A DNA stretch of 37,217 bases from Alphaproteobacteria bacterium (GTDB lineage: Bacteria; Pseudomonadota; Alphaproteobacteria; Puniceispirillales; Puniceispirillaceae): assembly GCA_011524805.1 (NCBI GenBank), contig WTJO01000019.1, positions 1-37,217 on the forward strand, written 5' to 3'. Below the pieces are notes generated by a model. The model was given only the letters and a program-made list of their open reading frames with translations. It had not been told where the DNA came from and ran no database searches. Both the position numbers and the translations under genes were made by a program. Positions 25,650 to 34,855 of this stretch are shown one piece after another (the stretch's first letter is position 1; every line of letters starts with the position of its first letter).

Positions 25650-26549
25650 TTATTTCTGCGCTACCTTCCCAACTTGCTGGCTTCGCCGCCATAAATACAG
25701 CCCCGAAGCGACGATTAACGCCGCCCCTGACAGGGTTGCCGCATTCGGAATTTCGGCGAAAAACAGAAAGCCCCATATCATCGCAAATACCATTGCAAGA
25801 TAATTCAGAGGTGCAAGCTCAGTTGCTTCTGCCCGCATCAGTGCCTGTATCACACAATAATGACCAAAGCCGCCAAATAGTGACATGCTAGCCATCAGCA
25901 GAATTTCGAAATAGGATTGAGGTGTCTGCCAGATGAAAGGCAGAATGGCGGTGCTGACAACAGCCCCGAAACCGGCCGTATAGAACAGGGTTGTGTTGGC
26001 TGTCTCACCGGGCTTTAACAGACGTGTCAGCACCGAATAGCCAGCATAGCAGGTAGCGGCAAGCATTGGCAGAAAGGCGGCCAGTTCAAAAAATCCTGCC
26101 TCTGGCTGGATGATGATAAGCGCACCCACAAATCCGCCAATCAGGCTGATTATCCGCCTGATACCAATTGTTTCTTTCAGAAACATCACCGCCATCAGGG
26201 TTATAATAACGGGCGCAACCTGAAAAATGGCGGCGACCTTGCCTATCTGCATATAGGAAAGCGAGGTAAAGAAAAAGAACGTTCCGCCAAATAACGCTAT
26301 CGACCGCGCCAGTTGAAGACCAGGCTGTGTAGTGGTTGCCACCTCACCTAACCGGTTGATGAATATCAGCAAAATCAGTATAAACTGGCCTGTATATCGT
26401 GCCCACACCACCTGCATTGGTGGCTGTGCCTGGGATAGATATTTTGCCATTACATCCATGGTAGGAAAGGATATAACCGCAAAAACCATCAACATGATTG
26501 CCACCTGTCTGCTATTCAGGTATCTATCCAGAAAATTAACAAAAAACAT
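25650..26549 (-). CDS. DMT-superfamily EamA-family transporter
   Basis: Inner-membrane permease of 299 aa with about ten hydrophobic helices in two EamA halves. Landmarks are FPTMDVMAKYLSQAQPPMQVVWARYTGQF in the first half and LPMLAATCYAGYSVLTRLL opening the second; the tail is basic (LWRRSQQVGKVAQK). The pattern resembles S-adenosylmethionine-uptake-like or RhaT-like DMT members, but the substrate is not determinable. The ribosome binding site is weak (GAGTAA). It is divergent from methylmalonyl-CoA mutase across a 144-base gap that contains a strong hairpin. Confidence 0.87.
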   Translation of the reverse strand: MFFVNFLDRYLNSRQVAIMLMVFAVISFPTMDVMAKYLSQAQPPMQVVWARYTGQFILILLIFINRLGEVATTTQPGLQLARSIALFGGTFFFFTSLSYMQIGKVAAIFQVAPVIITLMAVMFLKETIGIRRIISLIGGFVGALIIIQPEAGFFELAAFLPMLAATCYAGYSVLTRLLKPGETANTTLFYTAGFGAVVSTAILPFIWQTPQSYFEILLMASMSLFGGFGHYCVIQALMRAEATELAPLNYLAMVFAMIWGFLFFAEIPNAATLSGAALIVASGLYLWRRSQQVGKVAQK

Positions 26550-26584
26550 GATGTTACTCGTTGTGGCGCTTGCCGCTATCCAGT

Positions 26585-26617
26585 CATAAAAACAGGTTCG
26601 TCACCTGTCTTTTTATG
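26585..26617. other. Strong terminator-like hairpin in a divergent intergenic region
   Basis: ACAGGT (26592-26597) pairs with ACCTGT (26603-26608) around a 5-base loop TCGTC. After one bulged C, the stem continues as CATAAAA with TTTTATG, so it looks like an intrinsic terminator on both strands. It lies between divergent genes (permease start 26549, mutase start 26694), where a terminator is not expected. Confidence 0.55.
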
Positions 26618-26693
26618 CTAGGCTGTAGATCAGACATACAGATGGCAAAACAGAAGAATTATAGACTAAGCACATAAAGGCTCGCATTAATCA

Positions 26694-28928
26694 ATGCCTA
26701 ATTTTGAAAATGACAGCCGTAAAGTGGTGAAAAATATGTCCAAAGATACCGATAAGGAGTTTGAGAAATGGCAGGCTCAGGCGCAAAAAGAGCTGCGTGA
26801 CACGCCACTTTCAGACCATAAAAAGGGAACGCTGGAAGGTATTGATATACAGCCGCTCTATACCGAAGCTGACCTTGACGGGCTGGCACATCTTAACACT
26901 CTGCCAGGTCAGGCACCCTATTTGCGGGGGCCACGTGCAACCATGTATACTGGCCGGCCATGGACCATCCGCCAATATGCAGGCTTTTCGACAGCATCAG
27001 AAACAAACAGATTCTTCAAATCAGCATTGGAGGCTGGCCAGAAAGGCCTGTCTGTTGCGTTTGATCTGGCCACGCACAGAGGATATGATTCAGACCATCC
27101 ACGCGTCTCGGGCGATGTTGGCAAGGCAGGCGTTGCGATAGATAGCGTTGAAGATATGAAACAGCTATTTGATGGCATACCGCTTGACAGGATGAGCGTT
27201 TCTATGACCATGAATGGCGCTGTTCTGCCAGTATTGGCTGCTTTCATTGTCGCAGGTGAAGAACAGGGCGTATCACAGGCACAGCTATCTGGCACTATCC
27301 AGAATGATATTCTGAAAGAATTTATGGTGCGCAACACCTATATCTATCCGCCAGAACCATCCATGCGGATTGTGGCCGATATTATTGCCCACACAGCAGA
27401 GCATATGCCGAAATTCAATTCGATTTCTATTTCCGGCTATCATATGCAGGAAGCAGGTGCCAATCTGGTTCAGGAACTGGCCTATACCCTGTCTGACGGT
27501 CTTGCCTATGTTCAGGCTGCAAAAGATGCCGGGCTGGATGTAGATAGCTTCGCCCCGCGCCTGTCATTCTTTTTCTGCATTGGCATGAATTTGTTTATGG
27601 AAGCATCAAAATTGCGTGCCGCCCGCTATCTATGGGCACGCTGGATGGAAAAGCTGTTCCAGCCATCTGACCCGCGCTCGCTTATGCTGAGGACGCATTG
27701 CCAGACATCTGGTGCCAGCCTAGCAGAACAGGACCCCTATAATAATGTTATCCGCACTACCATAGAGGCACTTGCCGCAACCCTTGGCGGCACCCAGTCA
27801 CTGCACACAAATTCATTTGATGAGGCGATTGCCCTGCCTACGCCATTCTCGGCGAGAATTGCCAGAAATACACAGCTTATCCTGCAACATGAAGCAGGAA
27901 TTACAGATACTGTCGACCCGCTGGCTGGCTCGTATTATGTAGAGACTCTGACCGCAGAGATGATCGAAAAAGCAGACCAGCTTATGACCGAAATTCACGA
28001 GATGGGCGGCATGATTAACGCTGTGCAGGATGGGCTTCCAAAGCGTGAAATCGAAAAGATGGCTACCATCCGTCAGGCAAAAATAGATTCAGCAGACACC
28101 GTGATTGTAGGCGTGAATAAATACCAGCCAGAAGAAGACGCAGCTGTGGATATTCTGGAAATAGATAATCAGGCTGTCCGCACAGAACAGATAGACAAGC
28201 TAGGTGCAATCAGATCAAAACGCGACGATGCGCGCGTTACAGACAGGCTGGCGGCGCTGGAGACTGGCGCAGGCAGCACAGGGCAAAATTTGCTGGCGCT
28301 AAGCATTGATGCGATGCGCGAGCGTGCAACTGTGGGCGAAGTATCAGATGCGCTGGAACGTGCCTTTGGCAGATATAAGGCCACCCCTGAACTGGTAACA
28401 GGGGTATATGAGTCACATTTTGGCGAAGCAGACCAGCTGGCCAGCATCAGAGAGTCACTTAACGCTTTCAGAGCTGAATCAGATGGCGAGGCACCTGTGC
28501 TGTATCTCGCAAAACTTGGCCAGGACGGCCATGACAGAGGCGCCAAGGTTATCGCCAGCGCCTTTAGCGATTTTGGTGTTGACGTAAGGGTCGGCGATCT
28601 GTTCGAAACCCCGACAGAGGCAGCCGGCACTGCGCTTGAGCTTGGCGCGCATATTATCGGTGTATCCTCCCTTGCAGCAGGTCACAAGACCTTACTGCCA
28701 GAACTGATCACCGAGCTGAAAGCGCAGGGCGCAGAGGATATTATGGTGATTTGTGGCGGCATTATCCCGCAACAGGATTATCAGTTCCTGTATGATGCAG
28801 GTGTGGCAGCTATTTTTGGCCCCGGCACCGCGATTCCCGAGGCAGCCTGTCAGACCATTGATAAGGCCACAGAAAATCTGCGCAGAATGCATAATTACAG
28901 GCAGGCCAGACTTGAATCATCTGGCTAG
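26694..28928 (+). CDS. scpA: Methylmalonyl-CoA mutase (single-chain, B12-dependent)
   Basis: Adenosylcobalamin enzyme interconverting (R)-methylmalonyl-CoA and succinyl-CoA, last step of propionyl-CoA use. The 744 aa hold the catalytic barrel ([108 protein letters not shown]). The C-terminal B12 domain has D611-x-H613-x-x-G616 ([13 protein letters not shown]), then [12 protein letters not shown] and ICGGIIP. It has both halves on one chain, as in ScpA. Translation may begin at ATG 26694 or 14 codons later ([12 protein letters not shown]), as neither has a clear binding site. Propionyl-CoA carboxylase and MeaB are not in the window. Confidence 0.97.
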   Translation: MPNFENDSRKVVKNMSKDTDKEFEKWQAQAQKELRDTPLSDHKKGTLEGIDIQPLYTEADLDGLAHLNTLPGQAPYLRGPRATMYTGRPWTIRQYAGFSTASETNRFFKSALEAGQKGLSVAFDLATHRGYDSDHPRVSGDVGKAGVAIDSVEDMKQLFDGIPLDRMSVSMTMNGAVLPVLAAFIVAGEEQGVSQAQLSGTIQNDILKEFMVRNTYIYPPEPSMRIVADIIAHTAEHMPKFNSISISGYHMQEAGANLVQELAYTLSDGLAYVQAAKDAGLDVDSFAPRLSFFFCIGMNLFMEASKLRAARYLWARWMEKLFQPSDPRSLMLRTHCQTSGASLAEQDPYNNVIRTTIEALAATLGGTQSLHTNSFDEAIALPTPFSARIARNTQLILQHEAGITDTVDPLAGSYYVETLTAEMIEKADQLMTEIHEMGGMINAVQDGLPKREIEKMATIRQAKIDSADTVIVGVNKYQPEEDAAVDILEIDNQAVRTEQIDKLGAIRSKRDDARVTDRLAALETGAGSTGQNLLALSIDAMRERATVGEVSDALERAFGRYKATPELVTGVYESHFGEADQLASIRESLNAFRAESDGEAPVLYLAKLGQDGHDRGAKVIASAFSDFGVDVRVGDLFETPTEAAGTALELGAHIIGVSSLAAGHKTLLPELITELKAQGAEDIMVICGGIIPQQDYQFLYDAGVAAIFGPGTAIPEAACQTIDKATENLRRMHNYRQARLESSG

Positions 28929-28964
28929 CTTTCTCTGTTTGGTAAGCTGGTTCCTTTAGTGCGG

Positions 28965-30632
28965 TTACGCCTTGCCACTTATCTCAGAGAGTGATCTGGC
29001 AGGGGTAATGGCCTCAACAGAAATATCAAGCTCGATAACACCGCCTGTCTCAGAATTATTCACAGCCTCAAAGGCGGCGGCAAATTCTGTTGTTGTGCTG
29101 ACCTTCTTGCCAGCCAGACCATAGGCGTTAGCGACAGCCACAAAATCAGGATTCTCAAGACTAGTGCCAGAGATTCTGCCCGGATAGTCGCGTTCCTGAT
29201 GCATTCTGATTGTGCCGTATGAACCATTATTCAGCACAATGATAATGATTTTAGCCCCTGCCTGTTTTGCCGTGCCAAGCTCGGCTATGCCCATCTGGAT
29301 ATCACCATCACCGGCAAAACAGACCACCTGTCTGCCCGGATGTGCAAGCGAGGCCGCAATCGCCGCAGGCAGGCCATAGCCCATCGCCCCTGACTGAGGT
29401 GCAAGCAGACGCTGTTTTGCGCCATAGCTGAAGACTTTATTTGGCCAGAGAGCGAAATTGCCAGCCCCGTTGGTAATGATCACATCCTCATCCAGATGGG
29501 TTTGAAGCCAGCCCATCACAGCCGACATATCAACCGGGCTATTCTGGGCGCGCGGACGAAGCGAGCTTTCATAATCTGAACGCGCATCTGACAGCCATTT
29601 CTGTTTTGCCTCAATATGCTGGTTATCAATTTCAAGAGAGGTTAACGCATGGGCAAGCTGGTTCGGCCCCGCATGAAGGCTAAGTGCCGGCTGATAGATT
29701 TTGCCAAGTTCCCTGTCACAGGGATGGATATGGATAATTTTCTGCGCCGGATAGGGTACATCAAACAGCGTCCAAGCTTTGGTGGTAGCTTCGCCAAACC
29801 GCGCATTAATCGCCAGAATGACATCTGCCTCCTTCAGGCGGCGCTCAACGCCTGCTGCCATGCCAACTCCGGCATCTCCGATATAACATGGATGCGTATT
29901 ATCAAATACATCATGATAGCGAAATACAGCAGACACAGGAATATGATTGCGTTCTGCAAAATCCTGCAGGGCTGATTTTGCACTATCCTGCCAATAGCTA
30001 CCCCCTGCCAGAATCAGCGGCTGTTTTGCTTCTGCCAGCATCTTGCCTGCCTCTGCTAGTGCCTGCATATCTGTTGCTGGCTCCGGCACGCTCATTGGCT
30101 GAACTGCGGGGGCATCTGTAAGCTGTATCAGCATATCTTCCGGCAGGGCAATCACCACAGGCCCCGGCCGGCCTGACAGCGCGATATGCCATGCCCGCGC
30201 CACAATTTCGGATACGCGGCTTGCATCATCAATTTCTATTGCCCATTTTGCAACCGTGCCAAACATCGCCTTATAGTCAATTTCCTGAAAGGCTTCTCTT
30301 GCCTTGTCACCAACAGCCACCTGCCCGACAAACAAGATCATTGGCGAGCTATCCTGCATAGCCGAATGTACGCCGATAGAGCCATTTGTTGCCCCCGGCC
30401 CACGTGTTACAAAACAGATGCCGGGCGTGCCAGTCAGCTTGCCCCATGCAGAGGCCGCAAAGCTGGCTGCACTCTCATGACGGCACAGGGTGAAATTGAT
30501 ACTGGCATCATAGAGCGCATCCAGCACCGCAAGATATGATTCCCCCGGCACGCCAAAACAGGTTGTAACGCCCAGATTCTGCAATGATCTGACCAGTAGC
30601 TCGCCACCAGTAAGGCTGTTTGTTTCCGGCAT
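28965..30632 (-). CDS. ThDP-dependent acetolactate-synthase-like enzyme
   Basis: Thiamine-diphosphate enzyme of the POX/AHAS family, 555 aa. The N-terminal PYR domain has ELLVRSLQNLGVTTCFGVPGES and the cofactor-activating Glu E53 (LCRHESAASFAA), then GICFVTRGPGATNGSIGVH. The central domain is near 195-330. The C-terminal PP domain has the ThDP motif from GDGDIQMGIAEL to IIVLNNGSYG. GGGAGAG gives a good ribosome binding site. No regulatory subunit (ilvH) or other ilv genes are adjacent, and it is shorter than many IlvB proteins. It may therefore be a catabolic enzyme acting on a 2-oxoacid and not true acetohydroxyacid synthase. Confidence 0.85.
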   Translation of the reverse strand: MPETNSLTGGELLVRSLQNLGVTTCFGVPGESYLAVLDALYDASINFTLCRHESAASFAASAWGKLTGTPGICFVTRGPGATNGSIGVHSAMQDSSPMILFVGQVAVGDKAREAFQEIDYKAMFGTVAKWAIEIDDASRVSEIVARAWHIALSGRPGPVVIALPEDMLIQLTDAPAVQPMSVPEPATDMQALAEAGKMLAEAKQPLILAGGSYWQDSAKSALQDFAERNHIPVSAVFRYHDVFDNTHPCYIGDAGVGMAAGVERRLKEADVILAINARFGEATTKAWTLFDVPYPAQKIIHIHPCDRELGKIYQPALSLHAGPNQLAHALTSLEIDNQHIEAKQKWLSDARSDYESSLRPRAQNSPVDMSAVMGWLQTHLDEDVIITNGAGNFALWPNKVFSYGAKQRLLAPQSGAMGYGLPAAIAASLAHPGRQVVCFAGDGDIQMGIAELGTAKQAGAKIIIIVLNNGSYGTIRMHQERDYPGRISGTSLENPDFVAVANAYGLAGKKVSTTTEFAAAFEAVNNSETGGVIELDISVEAITPARSLSEISGKA

Positions 30633-30947
30633 TATATTCTCTCCCCCTGCGTCACGCGCCGCATCAAATATAGGGCGGCATCTGACCTGCTTGTGTCAAG
30701 AATACCGAAAAGCAGGCAACACTCAACCTATAAAACGGTTTTTCTATGCTACTTGAATTTATCAATGCGGCTTCTTACATACACAATATGAAGATGCTGT
30801 ATCTGATAGGTGCTTGAAAGATGAAGGCATGCGCGGACAGTATTGGCAGTCAGGGCGCCTGTTTAGGGCCTGCCGCCCCTTAGATAATATCGCGATGCGT
30901 CTCGCCAGTTTCGGGGGACAGCGCGCACAATATAAGGAGCAAGATAG
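30633..30947 (+). other. Gap of 315 bases upstream of clpB: promoter and long leader
   Basis: Divergent intergenic region between the ThDP enzyme and clpB. I find no reading frame of note. It holds the sigma32-like clpB promoter (30752-30780) and then a leader of about 160 bases with GC-rich segments near 30855-30930, which ends with a strong AAGGAG before the clpB ATG. No tRNA or recognised riboswitch was seen. Confidence 0.6.
30752..30780 (+). promoter_or_regulatory. Sigma32 (RpoH)-like heat-shock promoter of clpB
   Basis: CTTGAA at 30752-30757, a 16-base spacer, then CTTACAT at 30774-30780. This fits the alphaproteobacterial RpoH pattern (CTTG in the -35, C-Y-T-A-T-N-T in the -10) with one mismatch in the -10. 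The htpG promoter has the same layout. Transcription should start near 30788. Confidence 0.65.
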
Positions 30948-33572
30948 ATGAATAGTGAACAGCTTACCGCATCATTACGACAAATCATTTCGGCTGCCCA
31001 GTCACAGGCAATTGCGAACCAGAACCCGCAACTGGCCGACCTGCATATCCTGTCTGCCCTGCTGGAGGATGAAGCCCAGACCGCAGCCCGTCTGCTATCC
31101 CGTGCCGGTGGCAATCTAGAAGCAATTAGCTCAGATACGGAAGATTCGATATCCAAACTCGTTCAGGTATCAGGCAACAGCACAGCCGAATTGCGGGTAG
31201 ACACCGAATTACTGCGTGTATTGAACACAGCAGAAAGCTATGCCAAACAGCGCAAAGACAGTTTTGTGTCAACAGATGCGCTTGTGATGGCACTTGTCGC
31301 CAGCACAGGCAAGGTAGGCAAAATTCTTAGCAATGCAGGCGTTAAGGCCAATGCCCTTGAAGCGGCGATAGACGAATTTCGCAAAGGCCGTACAATTGAT
31401 AGCGATCATGGAGACGAGTTGATGGATAGTCTGGCCAAATTTTCGGCCGACCTGACCGCAGATGCGATGCGCGGCAAGCTTGACCCTGTTATTGGCAGAG
31501 ATGAAGAAGTAAGACGCACAATCCAGATACTTGCACGCCGCACCAAAAACAATCCTATTTTAATAGGTGTGCCGGGGGTTGGCAAAACTGCCATTGCCGA
31601 GGGGCTGGCACAGCGTATTGTCAATAAGGATGTGCCAGAAGCCCTGCAGAATAAGCGCCTGCTCAGCCTTGATCTTGGCGCGCTGGTTGCTGGCGCGAAA
31701 TATCGCGGCGAATTTGAAGAGCGGCTTAAGGCCATATTAGATGAAATCGAACAGGCAGATGGCGAGATTATTCTGTTTATTGACGAAATGCACCAGCTGG
31801 TTGGTGCCGGCAAAACAGAAGGTGCGATGGATGCTTCAAACCTGTTAAAACCTGCCTTGGCGCGAGGCCAGCTTCACTGTATCGGCGCAACAACACTGGA
31901 TGAATATCGCAAACATGTCGAAAAAGATGCTGCTCTTACCAGACGCTTCCAGCCTGTCTTTGTAGATGAGCCATCTGTAGAGGATACGATTTTCATCTTG
32001 CGCGGGCTGAAAGAAAAATACGAACTTCATCACGGTATCAGAATTACCGATGAAGCACTGGTATCTGCTGCCCAGCTATCTCACCGTTATATTAACGACA
32101 GGTTCCTGCCAGACAAGGCGATAGATGTGGTTGACGAAGCAGCCAGCCATATCCGTATCCGTTCTGACAGCAAACCAGAAGCACTAGACAAAATAGACCG
32201 CCAGCTTATGCAGTTGAGGATTGAGCAGACAGCGCTGATGCGTGAAAATCAGGGCGATGCCAACACAACGCGGCTTGAGCAGATTCAGGCTGATATTAAA
32301 ACAGCTGAACAGGAATCAGAACAGCTTGCGAGCCAGTGGCAGGCTGTCAAACAGCTGATGGCAGAGGTAAAGACACTTCAGCAGCAGATAGATGATGCAC
32401 GTCACAATCTGGACGTCTCACAGCGCGAAGGCAATCTTGAGCGCGCCGCCGAGCTGACCTATGCGGTTCTGCCGGAACTTAGCACCTCGCTTGAAAAGGC
32501 AAAAGCAGAGCTATCAGACACAGAGCTGGCAGATGAACAGGTTGCCGCCCGCCATATCGCACAGGTCATCAGCCAGTGGACAGGTATTCCAGTTGATAAA
32601 ATGACCGCAGGCGAGCAGGGACATCTGCTAGCGATGGAAGCTATTCTGGCACAGCGTGTTGTTGGCCAGACAGAGGCTATTGCCAGCATATCAAACGCTG
32701 TCAGACGTGCCCGTGCAGGTTTGAATGACCCGAACCAGCCTATGGGCAGCTTTCTGTTCCTTGGCCCCACAGGGGTAGGTAAAACAGAACTGGCCAAGGC
32801 GCTGGCCGGCTTTCTGTTTGATAATGATGACGCCATCTTGCGCCTTGATATGTCGGAATATATGGAAAAACATTCTGTATCCCGCCTGATTGGCGCTCCG
32901 CCCGGCTATGTTGGCTATGATGAAGGTGGCGCGCTTACCGAAGCTGTGAGGCGCAGGCCCTATCAGGTGGTCTTGTTTGACGAAATTGAAAAGGCGCATC
33001 CTGATATATTCAATATTATGCTTCAGCTGCTAGATGACGGGCATCTGACAGACTCGCAAGGCAGACATGTTGATTTCAGAAATACGATCATTCTAATGAC
33101 GTCAAATCTGGGCGCAGAGGCTTTGCTTGAACTTGGCGATGAAGACGATGTCGAGCTGGCAAGGCCGCAGGTAACAGAGCAGGTTGAAGCAGCATTCAGG
33201 CCAGAATTTCTGAACCGTCTGGATGGACAGCTTCTGTTCAAACGGCTGTCAAGGGAGCATATGGGGAATATTGTTGCCATCCAGCTTGAAAGGCTGAAAG
33301 CACGCCTTGCCGAAAAAGGCTTCGGGCTTGACATTAGCGATAAGGCAATTGGCTGGCTGGCAGAAAAAGGATATGACCCGCGTTTTGGGGCACGCCCGCT
33401 AAAACGTGTTATCCAGACAGAATTACAAGACAAGCTGGCAACTGCTATCCTTGACAAATCAGTAGATAGCTCTCATCCTATAGTTGTGGAGTACACAGAG
33501 GTACCAGAGGGACTGTTTATTTCGTCTGGAAATAACCAGAACAGTCAAGGCAAAGACAGGCAGGCTTCCTAG
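30948..33572 (+). CDS. clpB: ClpB disaggregase (Hsp100)
   Basis: Hexameric AAA+ chaperone that pulls proteins out of aggregates together with DnaK. The 874 aa (E. coli 857) have the N-domain (1-150), the first AAA+ with Walker A GVPGVGKT (207-214) and Walker [14 protein letters not shown], and a coiled-coil middle domain (about 405-525). The second AAA+ has GPTGVGKT (606-613), [11 protein letters not shown] and the C-terminal [17 protein letters not shown]. The pore loop [11 protein letters not shown] and the [14 protein letters not shown] segment are intact. AAGGAG precedes the ATG. The promoter is sigma32-like. The next gene, a secreted unknown, begins 47 bases downstream. Confidence 0.98.
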   Translation: MNSEQLTASLRQIISAAQSQAIANQNPQLADLHILSALLEDEAQTAARLLSRAGGNLEAISSDTEDSISKLVQVSGNSTAELRVDTELLRVLNTAESYAKQRKDSFVSTDALVMALVASTGKVGKILSNAGVKANALEAAIDEFRKGRTIDSDHGDELMDSLAKFSADLTADAMRGKLDPVIGRDEEVRRTIQILARRTKNNPILIGVPGVGKTAIAEGLAQRIVNKDVPEALQNKRLLSLDLGALVAGAKYRGEFEERLKAILDEIEQADGEIILFIDEMHQLVGAGKTEGAMDASNLLKPALARGQLHCIGATTLDEYRKHVEKDAALTRRFQPVFVDEPSVEDTIFILRGLKEKYELHHGIRITDEALVSAAQLSHRYINDRFLPDKAIDVVDEAASHIRIRSDSKPEALDKIDRQLMQLRIEQTALMRENQGDANTTRLEQIQADIKTAEQESEQLASQWQAVKQLMAEVKTLQQQIDDARHNLDVSQREGNLERAAELTYAVLPELSTSLEKAKAELSDTELADEQVAARHIAQVISQWTGIPVDKMTAGEQGHLLAMEAILAQRVVGQTEAIASISNAVRRARAGLNDPNQPMGSFLFLGPTGVGKTELAKALAGFLFDNDDAILRLDMSEYMEKHSVSRLIGAPPGYVGYDEGGALTEAVRRRPYQVVLFDEIEKAHPDIFNIMLQLLDDGHLTDSQGRHVDFRNTIILMTSNLGAEALLELGDEDDVELARPQVTEQVEAAFRPEFLNRLDGQLLFKRLSREHMGNIVAIQLERLKARLAEKGFGLDISDKAIGWLAEKGYDPRFGARPLKRVIQTELQDKLATAILDKSVDSSHPIVVEYTEVPEGLFISSGNNQNSQGKDRQAS

Positions 33573-33619
33573 ATAAACAGTGCCCTGACACAGCGCCTTC
33601 ATTCAGGAGAATTTTAGCG

Positions 33620-34855
33620 ATGCGAGTTTTGGCAGAAATCAGACAGATAGAAAATGCGCCACGAAGCTACCACCGCACCCCCTCTTCTTTGAAAGCTGTT
33701 TTTGCCTCGATTTTAATCTTCCTGATGGGCATGCTCCAGCCTGTCCAAGCGCAAAATAGCATCAGCCTGTCACCTGAATTTACCCTGAATTATGAAAGCG
33801 GGAAGCTAGATTTGAATGGCGGCATTATTGATGTGGTCAATGCAGAACTCATCTCTGGGGGTGAGGTGCTATTCACCGCAGATACGCTCATGGCAGAAGT
33901 TGACGAGAGCAACCCTGAAAATCCAATATTAAAGATGTTGGATATATCCGGGCTATCTGTCGAAGAGGATGCGATAGCTATATCTATTGCCGAAATTTCG
34001 GCTATCAACATGCCGTTAAATTATAATTATCAGCTGTCTGAACAGCCAGAACCAGAAGAGATACTTGCCTATTTTAAGCACCAATCTGATATCAAATACC
34101 GGGTGGCAGAAATTGTGATAGTGTCAAAAGAAGAAGGCATATCCATTACAATTGACGAAATCGTGATTGATGTTGAAACCACCAACCGGCAGGCAGTTGA
34201 CGCCGCCGGTTCTAAAACCAGCTATGCCGTTTCAAACATTGTTATGTCTCCATATGGCAACAGTAATGATGCCAGCGAATACCAAGACGGGCTGGCACAG
34301 GTAGGGATAGATTCCTTAGCGCTTAATCTCAATGGGGTTATTGAATCACTGTATAAGGACAGGCGGCTTGCCATCCGTCTATATCAGGCGTTTGACCTAC
34401 CACAGCTATTCGATATCTCATGGAATCTGGATATGTCTTTTGGCCACAAACTGTTTGAGCTGAATGCCTATCTTGCATCAAACACAGACATTTATGATTT
34501 TGACAATTTTGATTTATCTGATGATGAAGTCAAAGGCCTGTTGCTGGCCAATGCCGGTGAAATTCTGTTACACAGATTTACCGTAAATCTCGAAGATAAA
34601 GGTATTCTGGCCAAAGCCAAGAACCCCGAAATTGTGGCACCATCCGTGGAAAGTGGGCTTGATGGTATGCCAGAGCCGATTGCCAATTTGCTACGCCAGC
34701 CAGTTACAGAATTCATTCATAATGGCGGGCTGCTCGCAGTTGATGCGAACCCGCCAGAACCTGCCAATCTGCTTCAATTAAGCACGATTATGCTAGCCCC
34801 TGAAGTGGCTATCCAGATATTGGGGCTGTCAGTGTATCATCAATTGAAAAGCTAG
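33620..34855 (+). CDS. Secreted protein of unknown function downstream of clpB
   Basis: I do not recognise a family. The 411-aa product has a long charged N-terminus, a hydrophobic segment at about 25-42 (LKAVFASILIFLMGMLQ) and a probable signal-peptidase site VQA/QNS after residue 44. It should therefore be periplasmic or surface-exposed. The mature part is acidic, rich in Ile, Asn, Asp and Glu with almost no Cys, and alternates short polar and Ile/Val stretches (ISLSPEFTLNYESGKLDLNG, VIVSKEEGISITIDEIVIDV), suggesting beta-rich structure. AGGAG lies 9 bases before the ATG. It follows clpB by 47 bases, probably in the same transcript, and its stop overlaps the end of convergent htpG by 4 bases. 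Confidence 0.85.
   Translation: MRVLAEIRQIENAPRSYHRTPSSLKAVFASILIFLMGMLQPVQAQNSISLSPEFTLNYESGKLDLNGGIIDVVNAELISGGEVLFTADTLMAEVDESNPENPILKMLDISGLSVEEDAIAISIAEISAINMPLNYNYQLSEQPEPEEILAYFKHQSDIKYRVAEIVIVSKEEGISITIDEIVIDVETTNRQAVDAAGSKTSYAVSNIVMSPYGNSNDASEYQDGLAQVGIDSLALNLNGVIESLYKDRRLAIRLYQAFDLPQLFDISWNLDMSFGHKLFELNAYLASNTDIYDFDNFDLSDDEVKGLLLANAGEILLHRFTVNLEDKGILAKAKNPEIVAPSVESGLDGMPEPIANLLRQPVTEFIHNGGLLAVDANPPEPANLLQLSTIMLAPEVAIQILGLSVYHQLKS

Noticed and set aside
28169-28630. 153-codon minus-strand frame, serine-rich
   Set aside because: It is antisense to the mutase linker and B12 domain. A serine-rich shadow is expected opposite Ala/Glu-rich coding sequence.
30813-30820. Second CTTGAAAG upstream of clpB as an alternative heat-shock -35
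   Set aside because: No acceptable -10 lies 16 bases downstream (sequence there is GGACAG). The site at 30752 fits far better.
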